This document shows positions 26,028 to 34,400 of a DNA stretch of 64,000 nt, in pieces. A program made the translations under genes and the position numbers. How positions within the stretch are numbered: position 1 is the stretch's first letter; every line of letters starts with the position of its first letter. Under the pieces are notes generated by a model. It did not search any database and was not told where the DNA came from. It worked only from the letters and a program-made list of their open reading frames with translations. The DNA comes from Tumebacillus algifaecis (lineage in GTDB: Bacteria; Bacillota; Bacilli; Tumebacillales; Tumebacillaceae): NCBI RefSeq assembly GCF_002243515.1, contig NZ_CP022657.1, positions 4,155,001 through 4,219,000 of the forward strand, written 5' to 3'.

Positions 26028-26702
26028 ATGATCAAAATTCTCATCACCGATGATGATCCGCACATTCGCGAACTGATAAAACACTATTTGCAAAAAGCGG
26101 GCTTTCACACGCTCGAAGCGCAAAACGGCGTCGAAGCGTTGCGGCTCGTGGAACAAGAGCTTCCCGATCTGATCGTGCTCGACATCATGATGCCGCAGAT
26201 GGACGGATACGAATTTTGCCACACGATCAAACAGGAGTATGACCTGCCGATCCTCATGGTCACCGCCAAAAGCGAATCGGAGCAAAAAATCAAAGGCTTT
26301 CAGCTCGGCACCGACGACTATCTCGTCAAGCCGTTCGACCCGCTGGAGTTGGTCATGCGGGTCAAGGCGCTGCTCAAGCGCTACCGTATCAACGCCTCGC
26401 AAACGCTTCGCATCGGCGATGTGCAAATCGACAGCTTGACCTATGAAGTGGTCAGCTCCGATCAACGTATCGCCTTGCCGCCCAAAGAGTTTGAACTGCT
26501 CTACAAACTGGCCGGGTACCCTGGGCAGATTTTTACGCGAGCGCAGTTGATCGAAAGCATCTGGGGGCTGGACTATGAGGGCGATGACCGCACGGTCGAT
26601 GTCCATGTCAAGCGGCTTCGCGAACGGTTGCAGCCCTTGGTGACCGCTTTTAAAATCTCGACGGTGCGCGGACTTGGCTACCGCTTGGAGGTCAACTCAT
26701 GA
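26028..26702 (+). CDS. OmpR-family response regulator
   Basis: This 224-residue protein has an N-terminal receiver (about 1-115) with the acidic pocket ITDDDP, phospho-acceptor Asp52 in LIVLDIMMPQMDG and the switch lysine in DYLVKPFDP. A C-terminal winged-helix DNA-binding domain (about 128-224) ends in TVDVHVKRLRERL and VRGLGYRLE. The start at 26028 follows AAGGTGGGA. It is coupled to the histidine kinase gene by a four-base overlap and precedes an RND pump gene, so it probably controls that pump in answer to membrane stress or an antimicrobial. The signal is unknown. Confidence 0.94.
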   Translation: MIKILITDDDPHIRELIKHYLQKAGFHTLEAQNGVEALRLVEQELPDLIVLDIMMPQMDGYEFCHTIKQEYDLPILMVTAKSESEQKIKGFQLGTDDYLVKPFDPLELVMRVKALLKRYRINASQTLRIGDVQIDSLTYEVVSSDQRIALPPKEFELLYKLAGYPGQIFTRAQLIESIWGLDYEGDDRTVDVHVKRLRERLQPLVTAFKISTVRGLGYRLEVNS

Positions 26703-28063
26703 TCAAGTCGCTCTACCTGCGCATCGTGCTCACGTTCATCGGGGTCGTGCTCGTCAGTCTGATCGCTACCTTCTTCATCTCCCTCTACCTGTTCCAAACT
26801 GAAGCGCTCGAAATGGTGCAAGAAGACATGACCAAAGTCGGCAAACAGGTGATCCGCCTCTTTGATACGCAAAGCCCAAAAGATGTAGACTCGTTCTTCC
26901 GCAACATGTCTGTGCTCAACGACTATTGGCTCGTGCTCTACCACGAACAGGGCGGCAAGCGTTTCTTCGCCCCTTACCCGACCAAAGATCGACCCGAAAT
27001 CGACCAAAGTGTGGTCAGCAAAGTGCTGCAAGGCGGCGTATATCGCAGTTCGCTGGAGGGCAAAGTGAATTTCGAGAAAATTTTGGTCGGAATGCCGCTG
27101 CAAATCGACGGTAAGCGTTACGCCCTGTTTGTCCAGCCCGCTTCTGGCAAACAGGCGCAGGAGGCGCACTACTACCTACTCATCGTGCTGTCGACCATTC
27201 TCGGCATCGGCTCGTTGCTCATCTTGGTCTCGTCGCGCTTGCTCGTCCGCCCGCTCAAACAGATGACGACTGCGACGAACCGGCTCGCCACTGGCGATTT
27301 TGATGTGCGCATCAAGTATCGGCGCAAAGACGAACTCGGCACGTTGGCCAATAGTTTCAACCACATGGCACAAGAGTTACAACAGCTTGAACAAATGCGC
27401 CAAGACTTCGTCTCCAACGTCTCGCATGAGATCCAATCGCCGCTGACTTCGATTCGCGGTTTTTCCAAAGCGCTGCAAGATGGTGAGCTGTCACCAGAAG
27501 ACCAAAAGCGTTACCTGCAGATCATTTCCGATGAGAGCGAGCGCATCTCGCGCCTCAGTGAAAATCTGCTCCGCCTCGCCTCTTTGGAATCGGAGCACTA
27601 TCCGTTCCACCCGATACCGTGCCGACTCGATGAAAGCATCCGCCAAGCGGTGATCGCGGCCGAGCCGCAATGGTCCGCCAAAGAACTGAACATCGAACTG
27701 CTCCTGCATCCTGTGACGCTTCCCGTCGATGTCGATCAGCTCAGCCAAGTCTGGACCAACCTGCTCGCCAACGCGATCAAATACACCCCGCCCGGCGGTA
27801 CGATCCGCATCGAGTTGCGCCTGCAAGAAAACGCCGTCACCGTCGCTTTTTCCGACACGGGAAGCGGAATCTCCGCCGCCGATCTGTCCAAAATCTTCGA
27901 ACGCTTCTATAAGGCTGATAAATCGCGCGACCGCGCGCTCGGTGGGAATGGTCTGGGTCTTGCCATCGTCAAAAAAATCATTGCGATCCACGGCGGCAAG
28001 ATCAGCGTCAAAAGCCAACTGGAGATCGGCACCACGTTCGAGATCGACTTCCCACGAATTTGA
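26699..28063 (+). CDS. Sensor histidine kinase
   Basis: This 454-residue class I kinase has a transmembrane helix at about 8-32, an extracytoplasmic sensor of ~125 residues, a second helix at about 158-180, then HAMP (about 181-233). The dimerisation/phosphotransfer domain carries His243 in NVSHEIQSPLTSIRGF, and the ATPase domain has the N box ANAIKYTPPGG, the G1 box DTGSGIS and the G2 box GGNGLGLAIVKKI. The H box reads HEIQSP rather than HELRTP, a tolerated variant. It pairs with the preceding response regulator. Confidence 0.94.
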   Translation: MIKSLYLRIVLTFIGVVLVSLIATFFISLYLFQTEALEMVQEDMTKVGKQVIRLFDTQSPKDVDSFFRNMSVLNDYWLVLYHEQGGKRFFAPYPTKDRPEIDQSVVSKVLQGGVYRSSLEGKVNFEKILVGMPLQIDGKRYALFVQPASGKQAQEAHYYLLIVLSTILGIGSLLILVSSRLLVRPLKQMTTATNRLATGDFDVRIKYRRKDELGTLANSFNHMAQELQQLEQMRQDFVSNVSHEIQSPLTSIRGFSKALQDGELSPEDQKRYLQIISDESERISRLSENLLRLASLESEHYPFHPIPCRLDESIRQAVIAAEPQWSAKELNIELLLHPVTLPVDVDQLSQVWTNLLANAIKYTPPGGTIRIELRLQENAVTVAFSDTGSGISAADLSKIFERFYKADKSRDRALGGNGLGLAIVKKIIAIHGGKISVKSQLEIGTTFEIDFPRI

Positions 28064-28136
28064 TGTTGTTCATATTCAGTTCACATAGACACACTATGCT
28101 TACCTCAGTTAAGCAAAGAAAGGGGTAAGCATTTTG

Positions 28137-31100
28137 ATGAGTGGAATTACCAAACTCAGTTTGAAACATACGGTCGCCGTCAGCATCCTCTGTGTGCTGA
28201 TTCTGATCGGCGGGCTGTTCTCGACCAGCCAAATCAAAATCGAAACCTTCCCCGACGTCACCTTCCCAGGCTTGCTCGTGCAAGCGATCTATCCTGGCGA
28301 AGCGGCGGCCGACGTGGAAAAGGAAATCACCAACCCGATCGAAAAGTCGCTCCTCGCCATGCAGGGGACCGACGGGATCACCTCCAATTCAGCCGAAAAC
28401 GCATCGACCATCTTTATCTCCTACCCGTTCGGTACCGATATGACCGACATGACGAGCAAGGTGGAAGAGGCGATCGCCAAAATCAAACTGCCCGATCGCG
28501 CGGATGTCAACGTCATCCGCATGTCGGGCAACTCGATGCCCGTCTACCAAGTGGCAGTCTCTGGCTCCAACGCGACCGAGCTGCAAAACTTGTTCGAAAA
28601 AAGCGTGATGCCCGAACTCAAACAGATCAATGGCGTTGCTAATGCCGCGCTCAAAGGCGCTCAGGTCACCGAACTGCAAGTGGTGGTTGACCAAGACAAA
28701 GCCCAAGCGCACGGCCTAACGCTTGCCGCTATCAAAGATGGGATCCAAGCCAAAGAGTACTCGCTCCCGCTCGGCAATGTAGAGAGCGCTGGCAACTCGA
28801 TCCCCGTGCGCCTGACTGGCGACCTCAACAGTGTCGATGAGTTAAAAAAACTCAAGCTCGCCGCAGGTCAATCTGCGTCCGTACCGCAAGGAATTCCCGG
28901 TCAAACACCGAATCTGCAGGGCGGTCAAGGACAAACTGCCGTGCAGACGGCGCCGGTACTACTACAAGATGTGGCCACCATCTCCGAAGTGACCACCCAA
29001 TCGGAAATCACGCGCTTCAACGGCCAGCCCTCGCTGACCATCGAAGTGCAAAAGACGCAAGACGCCAACACTGCCGAAGTGGTCACCAAAGTCAAAGATG
29101 TTCTGAGCAAATGGCAAGCGGAGAAAGATCTCACCTTCCATGTCATCTTTGACCAAGGGGCGGAAGTGGAAAAATCGGTCTCTGCGCTGATCCGTGAAGG
29201 TCTGCTCGGCGCCATGTTCACCGTCCTGATCATCTTGCTCTTCCTGCGCAGTGTGCGGGCGACACTGATCTCGATTCTGTCCCTGCCGCTGTCAATCATG
29301 GGTACGATCTTCGTGCTCAACCAGTTCGGCTACACGCTGAACATCATGACGCTCGGCGGTTTGGCTGTCGCGATCGGCCGCATCGTCGATGACTCGATCG
29401 TCGTCATCGAAAACATCTACCGCTGGCGTCAGGAAAAAGGCGACACGATGAGCGGCAAAGCGCTCGCTTACCACGCGACCAAAGAAGTAACTGGCGCCGT
29501 CGCTTCCTCGACGTTTGCCACGGTGGTCGTGTTCGCACCGCTCGCCTTGGTGTCTGGCATCATCGGCGAATTTTTCCGCCCGTTCGCCATCGCCGTCGTC
29601 ACCTCGATTCTCTTCTCGTTGCTCGTCTCGCTGGTCTTGATCCCAGTGCTCGGGAGCACGTTCTTCAAAAAGATCAAGCTGGAGCATAAAGAAGGCAAGA
29701 TCACGCAAGGGTTTGAAAAACTGCTTCGCGCTTCCCTGCGCAAAAAAGGTCTCGTCATCAGCCTGACCGTCGTTCTGCTGGTCGGCTCGCTGGCGATGAT
29801 TCCAGTGCTCGGCGTCTCCTTCCTGCCGCAAGGAGAAGGCAAGCAGATCCAAGCGACGATGAAGCTTCCGAACGGCACCTCGCTGGAACGCACCGATGAG
29901 GTCGCCAAGAAGGTCGAAGCTTACCTGAAAGACCAAAAAGGCATCGAGTACAGCCAAGTCTCGATCTCCTCAGGCACGTCGCTCAATCTCCACGAAATGG
30001 GCAGCACGCCGAACGAAGCAAACTTTACGATCCATCTGCAAGATGACGTGTCCTTGTCTGACATGATCGATACGACGAAAAAAGAGTTGACCGCACTGGT
30101 CCAAGAAGTTGAGAAAAACGCTGAAATCACCGTCAAGGAAAGCCAAGACCAAGGCGGCCCACCGTCTGGGAACAACATCAACATTCAACTGTATGGGCAA
30201 GACTTGACGGCGCTTGGCAAAGCGGCGACTCAAGTCGAAGAAGCGCTGAAACAAAACCCGGATTTGAAAGATGTCACCAACAACATGAACGAACAGCGCC
30301 CAAAATGGGGCATCACGTTGAACAAAGCGGGTGAAGACGCAGGAGTCAGCGGATATGTGCTGATGGCGGCCGTCTCCGAACAACTGCGCCCCGTCGCAGT
30401 CGGCAACTACGAATTGGGTGGCAAGACCTGGGAGGTCACCTTGAAATATTCGGAGGCGATCACGACCCAAGAGCAGTTGGCAGCCGTCAAACTGCCGACC
30501 GCAGCAGGTGTGAAAACGCTGGGCGAAATCGCCGACATCAAGGTCGAAGAAACTCCGGTCGCCATCCCGCATCAAGATGGCAAAGTGTATGCGAGCCTCA
30601 CCGCCAACATCAAAGGCTCCGACACAGCAAAAGTGACCAACGCTGTGTTGGCCGACCTCGACATGATGACCTTGCCGGATGGGGTCACCCATGAGACGGG
30701 TGGCGGACTGGAAATGATCACCGAAGGCTTTACCGATCTAGGCATGGCGATGGTTGCAGCCGTCTTCCTCGTCTTCCTGATCTTGAGCATCACCTTTGGC
30801 GGCTTGAAAACGCCGCTGGTCATTCTGTCCTCGCTCCTGTTCGTGCCAATCGGTGCCCTCGGTTCCCTGCTCATCACTGGCGAACCGCTGTCGATGAGCG
30901 GCATGATCGGTCTGCTCATGCTGATCGGGATCGTCGTCACCAACGCGGTCGTCCTGCTTGACCGCGTCGAGAAAAACCGTGATGCAGGCGTAGAAATGAC
31001 CGAAGCGGTCGTCGAAGCGGCCAAAACGCGCCTGCGTCCGATCGTGATGACGGCGCTGGCTACCATCTTCGCGCTGCTTCCGCTCAGCCTGTCGCAAGAA

Positions 31101-31241
31101 CAGGCGGGTCTGATCTCGAAAGGTCTGGCCCTCACCGTCATCGGTGGCTTGACCACCTCCACCTTCCTCACCCTGCTGTTCGTGCCTGTCCTGTACAGCA
31201 TGGTGACGAAAAAACGCAAACCGCGCATCGAAGAGTTTTAA
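28137..31241 (+). CDS. RND-family efflux permease (SwrC-like)
   Basis: This 1034-residue resistance-nodulation-division transporter has a first helix near 12-30, a large periplasm-type domain, helices 4-6 with the proton-relay region GGLAVAIGRIVDDSIVVIENIYR near 395, and the duplicated second half. It resembles Bacillus SwrC, which exports surfactin-type lipopeptides without an outer-membrane partner. No membrane fusion protein gene is adjacent. An ATG at 28137 was preferred to a TTG one codon earlier; AAAGGGGT sits about ten bases upstream. It lies ~70 bp after the two-component genes, which probably regulate it. Confidence 0.92.
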   Translation: MSGITKLSLKHTVAVSILCVLILIGGLFSTSQIKIETFPDVTFPGLLVQAIYPGEAAADVEKEITNPIEKSLLAMQGTDGITSNSAENASTIFISYPFGTDMTDMTSKVEEAIAKIKLPDRADVNVIRMSGNSMPVYQVAVSGSNATELQNLFEKSVMPELKQINGVANAALKGAQVTELQVVVDQDKAQAHGLTLAAIKDGIQAKEYSLPLGNVESAGNSIPVRLTGDLNSVDELKKLKLAAGQSASVPQGIPGQTPNLQGGQGQTAVQTAPVLLQDVATISEVTTQSEITRFNGQPSLTIEVQKTQDANTAEVVTKVKDVLSKWQAEKDLTFHVIFDQGAEVEKSVSALIREGLLGAMFTVLIILLFLRSVRATLISILSLPLSIMGTIFVLNQFGYTLNIMTLGGLAVAIGRIVDDSIVVIENIYRWRQEKGDTMSGKALAYHATKEVTGAVASSTFATVVVFAPLALVSGIIGEFFRPFAIAVVTSILFSLLVSLVLIPVLGSTFFKKIKLEHKEGKITQGFEKLLRASLRKKGLVISLTVVLLVGSLAMIPVLGVSFLPQGEGKQIQATMKLPNGTSLERTDEVAKKVEAYLKDQKGIEYSQVSISSGTSLNLHEMGSTPNEANFTIHLQDDVSLSDMIDTTKKELTALVQEVEKNAEITVKESQDQGGPPSGNNINIQLYGQDLTALGKAATQVEEALKQNPDLKDVTNNMNEQRPKWGITLNKAGEDAGVSGYVLMAAVSEQLRPVAVGNYELGGKTWEVTLKYSEAITTQEQLAAVKLPTAAGVKTLGEIADIKVEETPVAIPHQDGKVYASLTANIKGSDTAKVTNAVLADLDMMTLPDGVTHETGGGLEMITEGFTDLGMAMVAAVFLVFLILSITFGGLKTPLVILSSLLFVPIGALGSLLITGEPLSMSGMIGLLMLIGIVVTNAVVLLDRVEKNRDAGVEMTEAVVEAAKTRLRPIVMTALATIFALLPLSLSQEQAGLISKGLALTVIGGLTTSTFLTLLFVPVLYSMVTKKRKPRIEEF

Positions 31242-31262
31242 GCGACGATGTGCCACTCCCCG

Positions 31263-31302
31263 AGCTGTCAGTGGATCAACTTCCACTGACAGCTTTTTTT
31301 TG
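31263..31302 (+). terminator. Terminator of the RND pump gene
   Basis: A perfect 13-bp stem AGCTGTCAGTGGA/TCCACTGACAGCT (31263-31275, 31282-31294) is followed by eight T. Confidence 0.96.
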
Positions 31303-31355
31303 TGGGCTCATCTCGCGTCCTCCGCTGTGATTCGACCTGTTCTTTTTTACCAGTC

Positions 31356-31412
31356 TTGTTATAATGGTCTTAACTATCTTTTCTCTATCAATCAAATCTG
31401 ATTTTATGATAG
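31356..31412 (+). promoter_or_regulatory. Promoter and possible operator of the LysR gene
   Basis: A TTGTTATAAT extended -10 lies near 31356-31366. Downstream, CTATCA (31385-31390) and TGATAG (31407-31412) form an inverted repeat enclosing AATCAAATCTGATT. LysR regulators often bind such dyads in their own promoter region; which site they use here is an inference. Confidence 0.35.
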
Positions 31413-31450
31413 ATAAATATCAGCACACCTATAGAAGAGGAGGGGACGCG

Positions 31451-32341
31451 GTGACGCTGTTGCAATTTCAGGTGTTTGTGACGGTGATCGAATCGAAGAG
31501 CTTTACCAAAGCGAGCGAGCAGTTGGGGCTTTCGCAGTCGGCCGTTTCACAGACGATCTCTGCGTTGGAAGGAACGCTTGGCGTAATGTTGCTCAATCGG
31601 AGTCGCAGTGGGATCACACCGACCAAAATCGGAGAGCATATGTTGATGCATGTCCGGGAGATTTTACGTCGAACGATGTTAATTAAACAAGAAGCGGACG
31701 CCTTGCGGGGACTGGAGGTCGGGACACTGCGCATCGGGTCGATCCCTGGCATCGCGTCCAAGCTCCTGCCAAAGATCATCGGGACGTATGCAAGCCGTTT
31801 TCCGGGGATTGAACTGATCGTGTCGGAAGGCAGCCAAGAGGAGGTCACCAACTGGGTCTTCCATTCGGTCGTCGATTTGGGCCTGCTTCCACTGCCGATC
31901 GAAGGGGTGGGCAGCTTCCCTTTGATCCAAGACCACCTACAAGTGTTCCTGACACCACACCACCCTTTGCAACAGCAAGCGTCACTGAGCATCGAGCAGT
32001 TGGCAAACGAACCACTCATCCTCCCGAAGTACAGCTGTGTCGGGCAGGTTCGCGAACAGTTTGCGGCAGTCGGTCTGGTGCCACAGGTGTTGTTTGAAGT
32101 GCGTGATACGGCGACGATCCTCGCGATGGTACAAGAAGGCATCGGCGTGGCGGTGTTGCCCGAATTGAGCATTCCGACTAGTTTGCACCCAACGCCAGCT
32201 CTGCCGTTGCTGCCCGCTAGCCCACGTACGCTGGGGCTTGTCACGCGCTGTATTCAGACGGTGTCTCCTGCGGCTTCCAAGTTTGTCATCCATGCACAGG
32301 AGTACGTAAAGCAAGACTGTCCGCATCTACTTGCGGTGTAA
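31451..32341 (+). CDS. LysR-family transcriptional regulator
   Basis: This 296-residue regulator has an N-terminal winged HTH (about 1-60: FVTVIESKSFTKASEQLGLS, QSAVSQTISALE, LLNRSRSGI) and a periplasmic-binding-like effector domain from about 90 (GTLRIGSIPGIASKLLP). It starts at the GTG at 31451 after AGAGGAGGGG; the longer frame upstream lacks a ribosome site. The next gene, an MFS transporter, begins 20 bases after its stop in the same direction, so the two likely form an operon and the transporter may carry a compound related to the inducer. Confidence 0.92.
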   Translation: MTLLQFQVFVTVIESKSFTKASEQLGLSQSAVSQTISALEGTLGVMLLNRSRSGITPTKIGEHMLMHVREILRRTMLIKQEADALRGLEVGTLRIGSIPGIASKLLPKIIGTYASRFPGIELIVSEGSQEEVTNWVFHSVVDLGLLPLPIEGVGSFPLIQDHLQVFLTPHHPLQQQASLSIEQLANEPLILPKYSCVGQVREQFAAVGLVPQVLFEVRDTATILAMVQEGIGVAVLPELSIPTSLHPTPALPLLPASPRTLGLVTRCIQTVSPAASKFVIHAQEYVKQDCPHLLAV

Positions 32342-32361
32342 GATGAGTGGGGGAACGAAAG

Positions 32362-33549
32362 ATGAACACGAAAGGGGTACGCAACAATGTGTGGCTGATC
32401 TACGGCTACACGTTTGCGACCGGATTGTTTTTTGACCGCGCGCTGTGGGTCTTGTTTTTGGTGGAACGCGGAATGAATATGGCACAGGTCGGCTTGTTGG
32501 AATCGCTGTTGCACTTTGCGATCCTGTTTTTTGAAGTGCCGACCGGGATTGTTGCCGATCTATACGGGCGGCGAAAGAGCATGTTGATCGGAACGTTTAT
32601 TTCACTGTTCTACGCCCTGTTCATGATGATCTCGGGCAATTTCTTCACCTTCACGCTCGCCTTCTCCCTGATGGGACTCGCGATCACGTTCAAGTCGGGC
32701 GCTTCACAGGCTCTGCTCTATGAAACGTTGCAGGCGGGCGGCAAGGAAAGCAGTTATACGAAGATCACGGGCAATGAGACCGCCTTGTTTCTGCTTTCGC
32801 TGTCGATCGCACAATGGACGGGCGGATTGATGGCCGGGCTGAGCTGGAATTTGGTCTATTCCTCGATCATCGTCGCACAACTGCTCGCGATGGTGGTGGT
32901 CTGGTTTGTCAAAGAACCGGAGCGGGTAGCCGTGCCGGAGGAGAAAAAGACTACCTTGCAATTGTGGAAGGGGCAGTTTGTGGACACGCTCTCGATCTGG
33001 AAAAAGGAGCCTTCCCTGCACCGTCCGGTCATACTGTTCATCTCGGTGGTGACGGTCATGACGGTCGTGATCTTCTACGCGCAAGAGTATTTGAAACGGC
33101 AAGGCTTTTCGACAGGCGAGATCGGATTTATTTTCATGGCCGAATCACTGCTCGGTGCGGCGGCGGCCAAACTGGCGCATCGCGTCGAGGAAAAGATTCA
33201 ATTTTCCAAGCTGTTTCAAGTGATCTATTTTGGGTTTTTGCTATTTTTGATCATCTTTGCTGTCGTCAACGGTTGGGTGTCCGTGCTGCTGCTGTACGCG
33301 ATGGGGATGCTGAGCACCGGACTGGAGCCGATCTTCAACAATTTTGTGCAGGCCAAATTGACCGCCCAAGTGCGGGCGACCTTCTTCTCGCTGATCTCGC
33401 TTTTGACTTCGTTTGGGATCATGCTGATCTTTCCGCTCTTCGGAGCGGTCGTTGATAGTATCGGGTTTGTGTACTCGTTTATCGGCCTCGCCGTTTTGTT
33501 GGTCTTGATGCGAGTTGTACTGATGAACAGGGGACCGCGCGCTGCGTAA
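32362..33549 (+). CDS. MFS transporter
   Basis: This 395-residue transporter has twelve predicted helices. The conserved loop between helices 2 and 3 reads VADLYGRRKSMLIG, as in drug-efflux MFS proteins. The start at 32362 follows GGGGGAACGAA. It is expressed behind the LysR regulator and ends at a GC-rich hairpin. The substrate is unknown; a drug or metabolite exporter is likely from the family. Confidence 0.9.
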   Translation: MNTKGVRNNVWLIYGYTFATGLFFDRALWVLFLVERGMNMAQVGLLESLLHFAILFFEVPTGIVADLYGRRKSMLIGTFISLFYALFMMISGNFFTFTLAFSLMGLAITFKSGASQALLYETLQAGGKESSYTKITGNETALFLLSLSIAQWTGGLMAGLSWNLVYSSIIVAQLLAMVVVWFVKEPERVAVPEEKKTTLQLWKGQFVDTLSIWKKEPSLHRPVILFISVVTVMTVVIFYAQEYLKRQGFSTGEIGFIFMAESLLGAAAAKLAHRVEEKIQFSKLFQVIYFGFLLFLIIFAVVNGWVSVLLLYAMGMLSTGLEPIFNNFVQAKLTAQVRATFFSLISLLTSFGIMLIFPLFGAVVDSIGFVYSFIGLAVLLVLMRVVLMNRGPRAA

Positions 33550-33573
33550 CGGGCAGCGCGTTGCTTTTTGCAA

Positions 33574-33618
33574 GCGACAGGCGACAGGCAGCGCGCACGC
33601 CTGTCGCTTTTGTTTTTT
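33574..33618 (+). terminator. Terminator of the LysR/MFS unit
   Basis: Stem GCGACAGGCG/CGCCTGTCGC (33574-33583, 33598-33607) is followed by TTTTGTTTTTT. A second hairpin, CGCGCTGC/GCAGCGCG, lies just upstream around the MFS stop. Confidence 0.9.
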
Positions 33619-33706
33619 CTATCACCTAGGCACCAACATGCCTGATACAGCCACCTTTCGTGTTACACTGATGGGACAGATTATTTTTGGTTAATGAGGT
33701 GAACCG

Positions 33707-34279
33707 ATGGCACGTGAAAGAAAGTTCACGACAGATCAATTATTTCAGGAAGTGAAACAGCTCCTGCTACAACACAAATATGAAGGATTCCATTTTGGAT
33801 TGCTGGCCGAGCGCCTCGAAGTCTCGCGTGGCACCCTTTACAAATACTATGAGAACAAGGAAGAGCTGATCTCCGATTTCATGATTTATGAGATGGAGTT
33901 GATGCTCGGTGAAATCAAGCTGATCGAAAACCACACCGGATTTACTGCACAATTCGATTACTTGATGCAGGTGATTTTCCGACATAGCATGATTCATCAA
34001 ATTCTCGGGATGATCCATCAACTTCCGGTCAGTTCCAATCCGAAAGTGATCGCCAACAAAAAAAAGATGGACGAGTCCCATCTCAGCCTCTATCAACTCT
34101 TGCAACGCTTTATCGACTTAGGCCGCCAAGAAAAAATCCTCAAGGACGATCTGCCTGACGGACTCTTGTTGGGGATCATTTTTCAAACGATCAATCTCCC
34201 CAATCATTTTGGGATCGCACAGGACGAGTGGCTGCGCTCCATCAAGGAGATTTTGCGTCACGGAATGTTCACAAAATGA
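33707..34279 (+). CDS. TetR/AcrR-family repressor
   Basis: This 190-residue regulator has an N-terminal HTH (about 9-55: TTDQLFQEVKQLLLQHKYEG, then LLAERLEVSRGTLYKYYENK) and a helical ligand-binding domain with no recognisable effector signature. The ATG follows GAGGTGA. Immediately downstream lie two identical-arm 14-bp palindromes flanking a promoter for the MMPL transporter gene. This makes it very likely that the protein represses that pump and is released by its substrate. Confidence 0.93.
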   Translation: MARERKFTTDQLFQEVKQLLLQHKYEGFHFGLLAERLEVSRGTLYKYYENKEELISDFMIYEMELMLGEIKLIENHTGFTAQFDYLMQVIFRHSMIHQILGMIHQLPVSSNPKVIANKKKMDESHLSLYQLLQRFIDLGRQEKILKDDLPDGLLLGIIFQTINLPNHFGIAQDEWLRSIKEILRHGMFTK

Positions 34280-34282
34280 TAA

Positions 34283-34331
34283 TTGACACTTGTGTCACCT
34301 AAGGAAGATAATAAGGGTGACACCAGTGTCA
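34283..34331 (+). promoter_or_regulatory. MMPL promoter with two TetR operators
   Basis: TGACAC-TT-GTGTCA (34284-34297) and TGACAC-CA-GTGTCA (34318-34331) are palindromes with identical 6-bp arms and centres 34 bp apart. The first overlaps a perfect -35 TTGACA (34283-34288). The -10 GATAAT (34307-34312) lies between them at 18-bp spacing, and the second covers the start region. This is the textbook layout for repression by the adjacent TetR protein. Confidence 0.88.
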
Positions 34332-34400
34332 TTTTTGTATGGAGTGAGTATTGAGGGCCCTCGATTGCAACTCTGGTTCAAAATGAGAGGCGGATATCAA

